A stretch of 35,528 nucleotides of DNA from the NCBI GenBank assembly GCA_004335635.1, contig QAXH01002833.1, forward strand, positions 1 through 35,528. Reading direction: 5' to 3'. The translations under genes were made by a program, and so were the position numbers. Of the stretch, positions 1 through 8,848 are shown piece after piece (within the stretch, counting starts at the first letter, position 1; every line of letters begins with the position of its first letter). This stretch comes from Chloromonas sp. AAM2 (Eukaryota; Chlorophyta; Chlorophyceae; Chlamydomonadales; Chlamydomonadaceae). The notes beneath the pieces were generated by a model. The model had not been told where the DNA came from. It was given only the letters and a program-made list of their open reading frames with translations, and did no database searches.

Positions 1-1
1 G

Positions 2-250
2 CATCATGGCAAAGCTCGTGCTATACAAGCCAGCCGCCAGAGGACGGAGGCAGCCATTGCAATACAAAGGGCATGGCGTGCCAAGCATTTGACTTTCACA
101 CATGCTCATGCGTCATCCATGGAGGGGGTAGTCAGCAATCATAAGTTTGCATTCGGCACCTACGACAAGAGCCTGGATGATATGACACGCAACATGTGCT
201 GGTTTGCGTTGTCACTGTCAGGCTTTTATGTCCTGTGGTGTCAGCAATAA
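2..250 (+). CDS. C-terminal fragment of an IQ-motif protein (5' truncated by window edge)
   Basis: One open frame runs from the window edge to a TAA at 248-250, giving 82 residues. It contains AIAIQRAWRAK, a good IQ motif (IQxxxR), preceded about 14 residues earlier by a looser one (ARAIQASRQR). The spacing suggests tandem IQ motifs. In this class IQ motifs bind calmodulin or centrin-like light chains, and they occur in myosins, kinesins, flagellar and many algal scaffold proteins. The tail after the motifs (about 50 residues, with GTYDKSLDDMTRNM) is not one I recognise. The upstream exons lie outside the window, so the full protein cannot be named. The frame could also be read through an unseen splice site, but none is needed. 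Confidence 0.5.
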   Translation, partial: HHGKARAIQASRQRTEAAIAIQRAWRAKHLTFTHAHASSMEGVVSNHKFAFGTYDKSLDDMTRNMCWFALSLSGFYVLWCQQ

Positions 251-2650
251 CATTGTTTATACACGCCCTTGTGACACCTGGACATTCGTTCATGACATTA
301 CGGAAGGTTTTTAGGCCAGAAGATGAGTAAAGCAAGATCATGGACTGAGGGGCGTAACAGTCATCAGTCCCAACATGGTGACGGTGGAGATGCACAAGCG
401 AAAGTCTACCTGAACAAACCCAATCTATGTCGGTGCTGCAATCATGGCTGCGGAGTGGGTATGCCCCTAAGCACGCGCCAGCATGTCGCAAAACTTGGTA
501 GGTCCAACGGGCAGCCACAGCTCTGTTTCCCGTTCTTGTTTTTAGCTCTGCCCGCCTGACCCCTGCCTGTCAGCCACTGGAAGAAGACTTATCGTGACGC
601 TGGCCTCTGCTCAACTCGTTAGCTTCTTTCCTGTTTTCGCGTCCACGTTGCCTGCCCAAGCGCCCCATATACATATGTATACAGATAACAGGCGCCATAT
701 GTTGAAATAGCACCATATGTATTAATTACATCAGGAGGGCCACATGCACCGAGCGCAATGTTAGCAAGCCATGCAAGAGACGAGGCTGGATACCGTCCTA
801 ACCAAGTGCCTAGGGTGGCGGCAGCAGGTACAAAAAGGGCTGGTCCAGCTGTGTTGGCTGTTACTGCGACGGAAGGCGGTGGTCCTAGTGCCAAGCGCTG
901 GCCAGGGGCCGGTAGCTGGCCAGCCCCAAGATACAGGCGTCCAAAACTCATGGCGTCTAGTGTTGACAGGCAGACGAGGGTCCAAACTGCTAGGCTGAGT
1001 GGGGCCGGGAGCTGCAAGAGCCACAACGCTGCTTGACGCACGTCTGGCATACCGAGAGCGGCGGAAACCTGCAATTGAATCGCCACTGGTACTGGGCAGT
1101 CCCAGAAGCTGCTGGGCAGTTGAGGAAGCGGGTGACGGGGAGCAAGGGCATGTCCAGGAGGCTGGCAGCCCAGGCTCGCGGACACGAGAGGAGGGCACAC
1201 AGTGTAGGGGCAGGAGCAGGGGGAGGAGGACGGGCCTGAAGTGAAAGGGGAAGAGAGTCAGCTGGGGCAGGAGCGGGAAGAGGAGACTGGCCGTGTGGTG
1301 GAGGTGCTGGTGGGGCTGGAGCGACCGGGCCCGGGGGAAGAGGTGGAGAATCAGCCGTGGACACGGAGTGGTAGGAGGCCAAAATCGCCAAGGATCGGCT
1401 ACCGTGCCTAGAGCCCAGGCCCAACAACAGTTGCTACGTCTCCAGAAAACGAGTTTAGAGAAAGAGAAAGGCCTGCAAACTGAGCGTAATAGAGAGAAGT
1501 GCCAAGGGCGTAGGCAGAGGCAGCCAGGCCTCTCCAGCTTCCAGAGCTCCTCCAGCTTCCACAGAGCGAGAGGCGAGAGATGAGGTGGACGTGGTGGGCA
1601 GGCGCGCATCAGTACACTTGACTGACATGAACATGAAGCCCGTCTGAATTTCACATCCAGCCTGTGTGTGTGGGATTCTGGTTGCGATCTAGGGAGCCGC
1701 CGGACACTGTCGACACTATTCTGATTGCCATCTCTTTGACTCTTGACTGTTTCTGACTGTTGATGCTGTCGCACAATCTTCCGACGCCGATACCAACGAG
1801 CATCGACATGGGGTCGCAGGCGCCGCAACAGGCTCCTTGCGGTCAAATCGCACATCCAGTGTACTTCCAGTAAACTGTCCCAGAACAGGCAAACATCTTT
1901 TTCCCCAGGCAGTTTACATTTAGTGGCAGTTTACATTTGACACCAGCTTGAACCTTTGATAGCAGTAGTGTGGACATCTAAACCAATGTTGCACGCCCTA
2001 ACTTGTGAGGGAATGACCACCTTGAGACTAATTGCAATTGATTCAAGTTCGACAATTATTTCACATTCGACAAATTTAGATGCTCTCATAGTGAGAGTTG
2101 CCATTTTATTAGCTCTGAGACCCTGGCAATGTTTCAATCCAGTCCATTTATGTGGCTAACGGGGTGCTTTTGGAAGGTGTTCTATGGAGTGATGGCCACA
2201 AAGGCCTTCGTCACCTTGCCTTGCTGACAAGGCCAGATTCCCCTTCACTAGCATCGCCCTTTACTTTCCACCGAGACAGACCTGGTCAGCATTCTGGTCG
2301 CTGCGATCATCATAGCCCTTGCTGGCCCAGCTACATTCCCCTTGACAAGGAGATATTTTTGAAATCTGCACAAGTAGTTGATATTTCCGTCGGACGTGCT
2401 ACATGGTGGGCACTCCGAGGGAGGCTTTCTCCTTGTATCAGGGGGCTGCACATGCATTAAGCGCAAATGCTGACATACTCTGACACAGCCTAAGCAAATG
2501 CCTAAGCAAGAGAAGGTAAGCAAGAGACACTTTCGTCCCAGAGGCTTGAATGTCTTTTACAGCATTTGCTGGAAGGCAATAGCACGCAGAGTATTTGCCG
2601 TATGACATAGTATCCAGCACAGTGTCTGGTGTATAAAAAGTTGATAGAAA
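251..2650. other. Gene-poor stretch, no confident gene
   Basis: No frame here has both convincing composition and splice signals. The long antisense frame at 761-1855 is rich in Leu, Pro and Arg and looks like the shadow of a purine-rich plus strand. Two plus-strand pieces (1208-1411 and 1528-1647) look more protein-like and are listed separately. A direct repeat of a GGCAGTTTACATTT-like word lies at about 1907-1938. From about 2650 the DNA begins to resemble the 3' flank of the second ELIP copy. Confidence 0.5.
1208..1647 (+). other. Two short coding-like pieces, possible decayed retroelement
   Basis: 1208-1411 reads 67 residues, strongly acidic (many Glu) and ending with TRSGRRPKSPRIGYRA before TAG. 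1528-1647 reads, in another frame, 39 residues ending in RASVHLTDMNMKPV before TGA. A Ser/Arg/Pro-rich segment of this style sits between integrase and reverse transcriptase in many Copia-type elements, which is why I raise that possibility. No reverse transcriptase, integrase or LTR pair is visible here, so the origin is open. They could equally be exons of an unrecognised gene. Confidence 0.2.
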
Positions 2651-2918
2651 AGAGGGTCTATTCTTCATCACATAATGTGTACAGGTGTCGTATGTACAAT
2701 GACCTATCATCCAAGGGTTGGTGTACCACTTCTCTCATCACATTTGTACACTCAATGCGACCAGTTCATTCACTGGTTCAGCATAAAATAAATACGCTCA
2801 ACTTTTCACTCATAAATCTGTCAAATGCCAGCCATCTGCGTTGCAGATGTCAAGCTGATATGGCACTGCTTCACCCCCATAACAATCAGCTGCTCTCTTC
2901 CACATCCTATTCCCTTGC

Positions 2919-4222
2919 TTAGAACAGGGGTGCGTTTCGCACAGTCTCCAGTGCGAGCATGGCAGCGAACCCAATCATCGCAGCACGGCCGTTGATGAGC
3001 TCGGCAGTGGGGGTGAAGGGACCCAAGCTCTCCTTCTTGCGCATGAAGGCAGGAATCTGCAAGTTGAGTGGACGGTGTAGTATCAACAGTGAATATTGTG
3101 AGTACTCATTGCACACTGTACTCGTGCTTGTGCTTGTGCTTAGTGTACAATGTCACAACAATGTCTTCAGTGGTGACGATGTAACAGTCAGTTTTGTACG
3201 GTTCACACTTAGTTGGGTGACAGAACAGATCCAGGGTACGTGACTACCAAGAGCACACTGCTGCAATGCGTGCACCTGTCTGCACTGCCACATCAAGCTG
3301 AGGCAGCGCCTAACATGCAGACAGGCCAGGTTGCATGCCCGGTGGTTGAACCTCACTCGTATGCAATGGATGACAGAAGTGCATAACACTTGCTATTATT
3401 CTCACCAGGGATGCAGCGATGAAGAGCAGGAATGTGATGGTGATGAGAGTGGGCTCATCAGACACCTGTTTCAACACGCTCTCGCCTGCGGAGGCACAGG
3501 GATCCAGAGCTCAATCAATCAGAACAGCGCCACTTATTTTGTGAGGCAACTTGAATTATGGTAAACAATGAGCCATTGACTGCAACAGGTTGGATTGCAT
3601 CCATGTGGCACAGTCAGACGCATCAGCCCCAACCCTATTCAGCCCTAGGCATCATTGTCACACGAGTGTGTGGGTAGAGCTCTTCCATCATTTCAGCTTG
3701 ACATCGCCCTCCTACCTGAGCTCAGCTCTGCACCCAAAGCGGCCACGAAGCCCAGCATGGCCAGGCGGCCGTTGATGATCTCTGGCGCTCCGCTGAAGCC
3801 CATGACCTCAGTGAAGGTGGGGAAAGAGGAGGTGGGCACGGAGCCCGCAAGAGGCTTAACCTGCAAGGGGGGTTCGAAGCACACGTAATGTTGGAGTCTA
3901 ACCTCGAGTGAACTGGAGTTACGTAGAGCGAGCTTTGGACCGGATATCAAGCCAAGGTGGCAAGGAAGCTGGTGGAATCTGATCGATGCCAGCGCCCCCC
4001 ATCCACTACGGAAATCGAGCTTAACACTCTCACCTCTGGCTGGGGGACCTGTGGGGTTGATGCCTGGGGGGTTTGTGGGGTTGATGGAGAGGGCACTTCC
4101 GCGGGCTTGTCCTCTGGAGTCGCGCGTAGAGGGCGCATGACACCGGGCCTCATCACCACTGGCGCGCGGATGCCAGTGGGGCGCACAGCAGCCTGCTGGG
4201 AGGTTCTCATCATGATAGCCAT
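2919..4222 (-). CDS. Early light-inducible protein (ELIP), copy A
   Basis: Four exons join in phase: 4222-4034, 3860-3716, 3485-3406 and 3056-2919 (TAA), giving 183 aa. Residues 1-63 form a basic, Pro/Thr-rich plastid transit and linker segment starting MAIMMRTSQQ. Helix 1 (about 90-110) carries EIINGRLAMLGF and helix 3 (about 157-175) carries ELINGRAAMIGF. Both show the Glu/Asn/Arg chlorophyll-ligand signature of the LHC superfamily. Helix 2 (about 124-140, TLITITFLLFIAASL) lacks it. This three-helix layout and length are typical of ELIPs, which sit in thylakoids and protect against excess light, binding carotenoid and free chlorophyll. An almost identical copy lies 3 kb away. The start is the first ATG below a TATA-like box at 4351-4357. 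The family call is firm; ligand binding is inferred from the motifs. Confidence 0.9.
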
Positions 4223-4350
4223 GTCGAAGTGTTGGGGTTGAAGAGGGCTAGGAAAAGCGTTCGAAGCTTGGCTTCAGTGACTGCGACTGGTTCTACTTGA
4301 TTGTATTGAGCCGAGTGTTCTTTCTTACCACTAACAAGTGCAACACTGCA

Positions 4351-4401
4351 ATTTATACGCAACGCACATGTGAGCTTGTGGCCTGGAGATATCCGCACGT
4401 G
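4351..4401 (-). promoter_or_regulatory. ELIP-A core promoter: TATA-like box and upstream G-box
   Basis: On the minus strand, TATAAAT lies at 4357-4351, about 130 bp above the ELIP-A start codon. A G-box core, CACGTG at 4396-4401 (context TCCGCACGTGTC), lies about 40 bp further upstream. The same arrangement and spacing occur above copy B, which supports function. G-boxes are bound by bZIP/bHLH factors in light-regulated genes of the green lineage; use here is inferred. Confidence 0.5.
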
Positions 4402-4459
4402 TCCGTTGAAGCTCCAATGTGCGGTAGATATTTGAAGGGCTCTGCATATGCCACGCAGG

Positions 4460-5850
4460 AGCAAAACAGCCAACGCTCGCACATCACCCTGAATTCTTGC
4501 TGCGCCTCGTCTACCTCACGACCTCACTGTATGTGTATCTTGCGGTGTTAGTAAACGTCCAGGTCTTTGAAATCTTTGCGCATTGTACACTTGTTCCGTA
4601 TATTATGAACGGATGCACAAACTCAGAGTTGAGTGCCTGCCAAACAGGACCACACCCGTCCTCAGTGTGTTTGGGAAACCTATACGTCTCTGGCTTGTCC
4701 ATCTCATCATTTCCGTACTCGCATCCGCAGACCTGGGACTCTCAGTATGACAGCTGCTTTGTCCAGCTCATCATTTGCAGCACATTGGTGTAGAAGATCA
4801 CCTGTGTGTGCCGTTCGTTGTACTAGTCCCCTGGTCTACATGGCTACCTTTGCTAATGAACCTCAGCATGTAATCATGGCAGTGCAGAGGCACACCTGCT
4901 GACGTGCACGGACCAGTCCACACAGTGGTGGTGGTGGTGGTGGTGATCACCCCTCAGGGTGCTGTCCTGTATAAACCTCTTGAGGAAAAAAGGTCAGAGA
5001 GTAGATTTGCGTTGCGCCTGAACCACATCCGTTCTGCACTCAGTTTGTTAGCACTCGTCCCAACCTTGCGGGAAAGTGCTGGAATGTGTGGCACTTGCTC
5101 TGCCTCGATTTGCGCTCCAACCCCTGGTCCTCCAAAGCCCGCTGTGCTGGCTGCTGTGGCTGCTGCTGTGATTTGGTACGCAGCACGAGGCGCCGATGAG
5201 GGAGGCCTGCCAGGAGCCACCCACGCACGTGCTGGCTGCATTGCTGACATGTACCAACCAGCACAATCTCGTCTTGTAGCTGAGCTGCCATGCTGTGACA
5301 CTACTCCCCCCTTTGTTGAAACGCAGTTCAAGAGTTCAAATTGGAATCGTGGGCTGCACGTGACCAATAATCAGGTTCGGGAGGTGTTCTGCATGTTTTG
5401 GTTTACACGTACGGATCATTGCTTTGTGTTAGTTATGAAATGATGTGCAAAGGCACGTTTATCCACATGCGGCGTATTCTGTATAATCACCTTGCTACAC
5501 ACACAGTGCCACAGTAAGCTGGATGCAACACTGCACTGACACCATCGTTTCTTTTCTGTTCTTGCTTCAGATAGCACAATGACAGTTCAAATTGTTTTTA
5601 GCTTCAATTTGCACAACTCCCAAGCTAGGATTGGTTGAGTTTTTCCATCATACTGTTTGAGTCGAATAGGTGACAGACAGTCATTGACTGGTTAGTCTGC
5701 ACAAATTATGTGCTACAGGCCTGGATTTGTTGCATGCTTGTATATATATCTTGTAATAGAGGATGCTCAGCATCAGAAACAGAAAACAGAAGGTCAGTGT
5801 TACAATAGTTGGCGATAAGGCAAAACAGGCTACAGGGTACATATTTTCAT
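4460..5850. other. Spacer between the two ELIP copies
   Basis: This spacer holds no gene I can support. It contains a (GTG)n microsatellite at about 4926-4943. A 179-codon plus frame (4904-5443) overlaps antisense frames of similar length and has no recognisable domain or splice structure. Its middle has an Ala-rich stretch that could be a chance membrane-like segment. From about 5850 the DNA resembles 2680-2918, the 3' flank of copy A. Confidence 0.45.
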
Positions 5851-6095
5851 GCACGTTTCAGCAAGTGCAAGAAACCAGCATCCAAGGGATGATATACTCT
5901 CCACTCAGCTCATGTGACCAGTTAATTCACTGGCTCATCATAATAAATTACGCTCTCACTCTCACTCATGAATAGAGGTTTGAATCACTCAAGGATAACA
6001 CGTCTATTCTGGTACATACACATATACATTCATATTGGTACTGATCATTTTCCTCAATCAAGCTGATTGTCTGATGAATATACTATTTCCCTTGC

Positions 6096-7250
6096 TTAGA
6101 ACAGGGGTGCGTTTCGCACAGTCTCCAGTGCGAGCATGGCAGCGAACCCAATCATGGCAGCACGGCCGTTGATGAGCTCGGCAGTGGGGGTGAAGGGACC
6201 CAAGCTCTCCTTCTTGCGCATGAAGGCAGGAATCTGCAATCAATGGTCGGCACAGTATCAACAGTTAGTATTATGTGTGCACATTGCATATTGTACTTGT
6301 GCTTGTGCTTGCATGAGGCACGATCATGCTATTCATTGAATTTCACTGACACTTTGAAGTTCTGGTATAATAAGATGTCAATGACATGTCCAAGCCACGT
6401 TTGAAATAATTAGCATGCAAGAGGAGAACTACAGCTGCGTCGAAATATTCTCACCAGGGATGCGGCGATGAAGAGCAGGAATGTGATGGTGATGAGGGTG
6501 GGCTCATCAGACACCTGCTTCAACACGCTCTCGCCTGCGGAGGCACAGGGATTGAGAGCTCATTCAATCAGAACAGCGCCACTTATTTTGTGAGGCAACT
6601 TGAATATATGGTAATCAATGAGCCATTGACTGCAACAGGTTGGATTGCATCCATGTGGCACAGTCAGACGCATCAGCCCCAACCCTATTCAGCCCTAGGC
6701 ATCATTGTCACACGAGTGTGTGGGTAGAGCTCTTCCATCATTTCAGCTTGACATCGCCCTCCTACCTGAGCTCAGCTCTGCACCCAAAGCGGCCACGAAG
6801 CCCAGCATGGCCAGGCGGCCGTTGATGATCTCTGGCGCTCCGCTAAAGCCCATGACCTCAGTGAAGGTGGGGAAAGAGGAGGTGGGCACGGAGCCGGCCA
6901 GCGGCTTGTCCTGCAATTATTGTCGCTGGCAAGGTAATGTCAGATTCACTGCTCGAGTGTAGCTGACGCCGAACTTTGGACACCAAGCCAGATTCCAAGG
7001 CACAGTTTGATTGATGCCGGCCCTGCAGCCCAGCACCAGATGGCGAGCGATGCGGCCTCACCTCTGCCTGAAGGACCTGTCGGGTTGACGCCTGGGGTGT
7101 CTGTGGGGTTGATGGAGGGGGCACTTCCGCGGGCGTGTCCTCTGGAGTCGCGCGCAGAGGGCGCATGACACCGGGCCTCATCACCACTGGCGCGCGGATG
7201 CCAGTGGGGCGCACAGCAGCCTGCTGGAAGGTTCTCATCATGATAGCCAT
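6096..7250 (-). CDS. Early light-inducible protein (ELIP), copy B
   Basis: This gene has the same exon plan as copy A, with identical exon lengths: 7250-7062, 6910-6766, 6534-6455 and 6233-6096 (TAA), giving 183 aa. Both LHC-type helices (EIINGRLAMLGF and ELINGRAAMIGF) and the central hydrophobic helix are intact. Differences from copy A are few and mostly in the transit/linker region (for example Ser8 to Phe, Lys39 to Thr, and Pro changes near 57-62) plus Val64 to Asp at the exon 1/2 join. Exon 4 appears to differ only silently. The gene should be functional. It has its own TATA-like box (7381-7386) and G-box. The two copies very probably arose by tandem duplication including about 200 bp of each flank. 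Confidence 0.9.
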
Positions 7251-7380
7251 GTTGAAGTGTTGGGGTTGAAGAGGGCTAGGAAAAGCGTTCGAAGCTTGGC
7301 TTCAGTGACTGCGACTGGTTCTACTTGATGGTTACTGAGCAGAGTTATCTTTCTTATCTCTGACAGGTGCAAGACTGCAG

Positions 7381-7430
7381 TTTATACGCGACGCACGTGT
7401 GAGTTTGTGGCCCGGAGATATCCGCACGTG
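7381..7430 (-). promoter_or_regulatory. ELIP-B core promoter: TATA-like box and two G-box cores
   Basis: Minus-strand TATAAA lies at 7386-7381. CACGTG cores occur at 7394-7399 and 7425-7430, the latter in the context TCCGCACGTG shared with copy A. In copy A the first of these two sites reads CACATG, so copy B has one extra intact G-box. The retained spacing to the TATA-like box supports a regulatory role, which is inferred. Confidence 0.5.
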
Positions 7431-7479
7431 CCCGTTTTCATCCTCCAATGTGCGGTAGATATTTGACAACCACTGATTC

Positions 7480-8848
7480 GCACCCGCACCGAGTCTAGCG
7501 CTTCACACTGAACTATCGCCTCGCGATCCTCTTTGAAGAAGTTCCTCAGCTTTTGAACAAGTGTGCTAGGCATGTGCCACAACACCGTGCCTGTGCAGTG
7601 GCTGGTACACATTCTTTGAAGAGCTCAAACCCCGGGTCAGAAGGGAGTGCCAGCGAACGCGACCCTGTGCCACAACGGGGCAATGGCAATGGCATACTTG
7701 ACTGCAGGCAGTAGTGTTCACCCCTCCTGGTTTTCTTTTTATGTGAAGGTTCCACATAGCGCTCTGCCATGGAGCTTGTATCCCTCCGACCAGGTCATGG
7801 GCCAGGTCGGAATGCGAACTTCGCGCCGCATCCTGCAAGTGGAGTTTTGTAAGTCCCTGGCAGGTAGCATTGTCATTGGGACAGTGGGACGTGTAACCCT
7901 GACAGTGACCCTGCCTCTCCGTTTTCTTGGACCCAGGAGCCCTCGCGCGCCTTTGACATCTTTGGCCAGTACAATTTTTTCGCCATCAGCTTACGATGCA
8001 TCCATGCTTGAGATGACACTGGTCAACAGCAGGATTCCAACACTGCAAGTCACCTAGGGGGAGTGCAGACTAGTCAAGGCACCAGGACGTGCCAACAGCG
8101 CCAGAACCAAAGAATGGGTTCAGAAGCAGTTGTTACATCTAGTCACTGGACTACCAGTCGCCGCAGAAAACAACGAAAAAGAAACAAGACCGTGCCTAAC
8201 ACAGGCTCCCTGGATTGATTGACTGACTGATTAATTGATACGGCTTCCCTATGAACAAGGCAGCCGGCCAGTTCTTGCCAGTTCTGGGACACTTGCCAGA
8301 ATCTTTTTTTGGCCTCTGCCTGCTGCTATGGCGCCGTGGTCACCATCAGATCATGAGGTCTTGCTGTGCTTGATGCGGATGACCCGCGAAGGCCGGCTGC
8401 GCAAGTTGCGACGCTCCGAAGGCTGATCACTTCGCTGTACCACAAATATAACACGGTAGATACCAGATTGCTAGGCCTTGACCTTGTGCATCATCTCGGC
8501 ACACCGCATCATTTTCTGCTTTCAAAATTTGCACTTTTTGGGTGACGGCGACGTCTGGCTCAGATCGCAAGGCAGTAGCACGCTGATACAGCCACAATTG
8601 ACCCATAACAGCAACAATTGTCAGTTTGACGCCAGTGGAGTATAGTGGGACGCAAGTGGTTTGTATGCAGCGAGGTCCATGTAACGAACAGAACAGGAGT
8701 CCATTGGAACATTGGAACAGGTTCATTTGAACCAGACCAAAACACGAGCCAGTCATAACCAGGACCAGCAAACAAGGCCGTAATCACTTTGCAGCGTCTA
8801 TGCCATGGAAAGCGATAGTGGTGGAGACACAGCAGACAACTGCTTGGG
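7480..8848. other. Spacer between ELIP-B promoter and the OPR gene 3' end
   Basis: I can support no gene here. A 136-codon plus frame (7647-8057) has no recognisable domain and overlaps antisense frames. Inside it, the piece from about 7937 (EPSRAFDIFGQYNFFAISL, in a different frame, after an acceptor-like CCCAG) has some coding flavour but no partner exon. The last several hundred bases are the likely 3' UTR of the OPR/RAP gene. Confidence 0.4.

Noticed and set aside
761..1855. 364-codon open frame on the minus strand
   Set aside because: Its composition is dominated by Leu, Pro, Arg and Ser from a purine-rich opposite strand. It overlaps several other open frames and shows no domain, so it is most likely a chance frame.
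2959..3243. Plus-strand frame over the last ELIP-A exon (also 6136-6339 over copy B)
   Set aside because: It is the antisense shadow of a conserved LHC-type exon and appears in both copies only because the exon is duplicated.
4904..5443. 179-codon plus-strand frame between the ELIP genes
   Set aside because: It starts in a GTG microsatellite, overlaps antisense frames of similar length, and has no recognised domain or splice partners.
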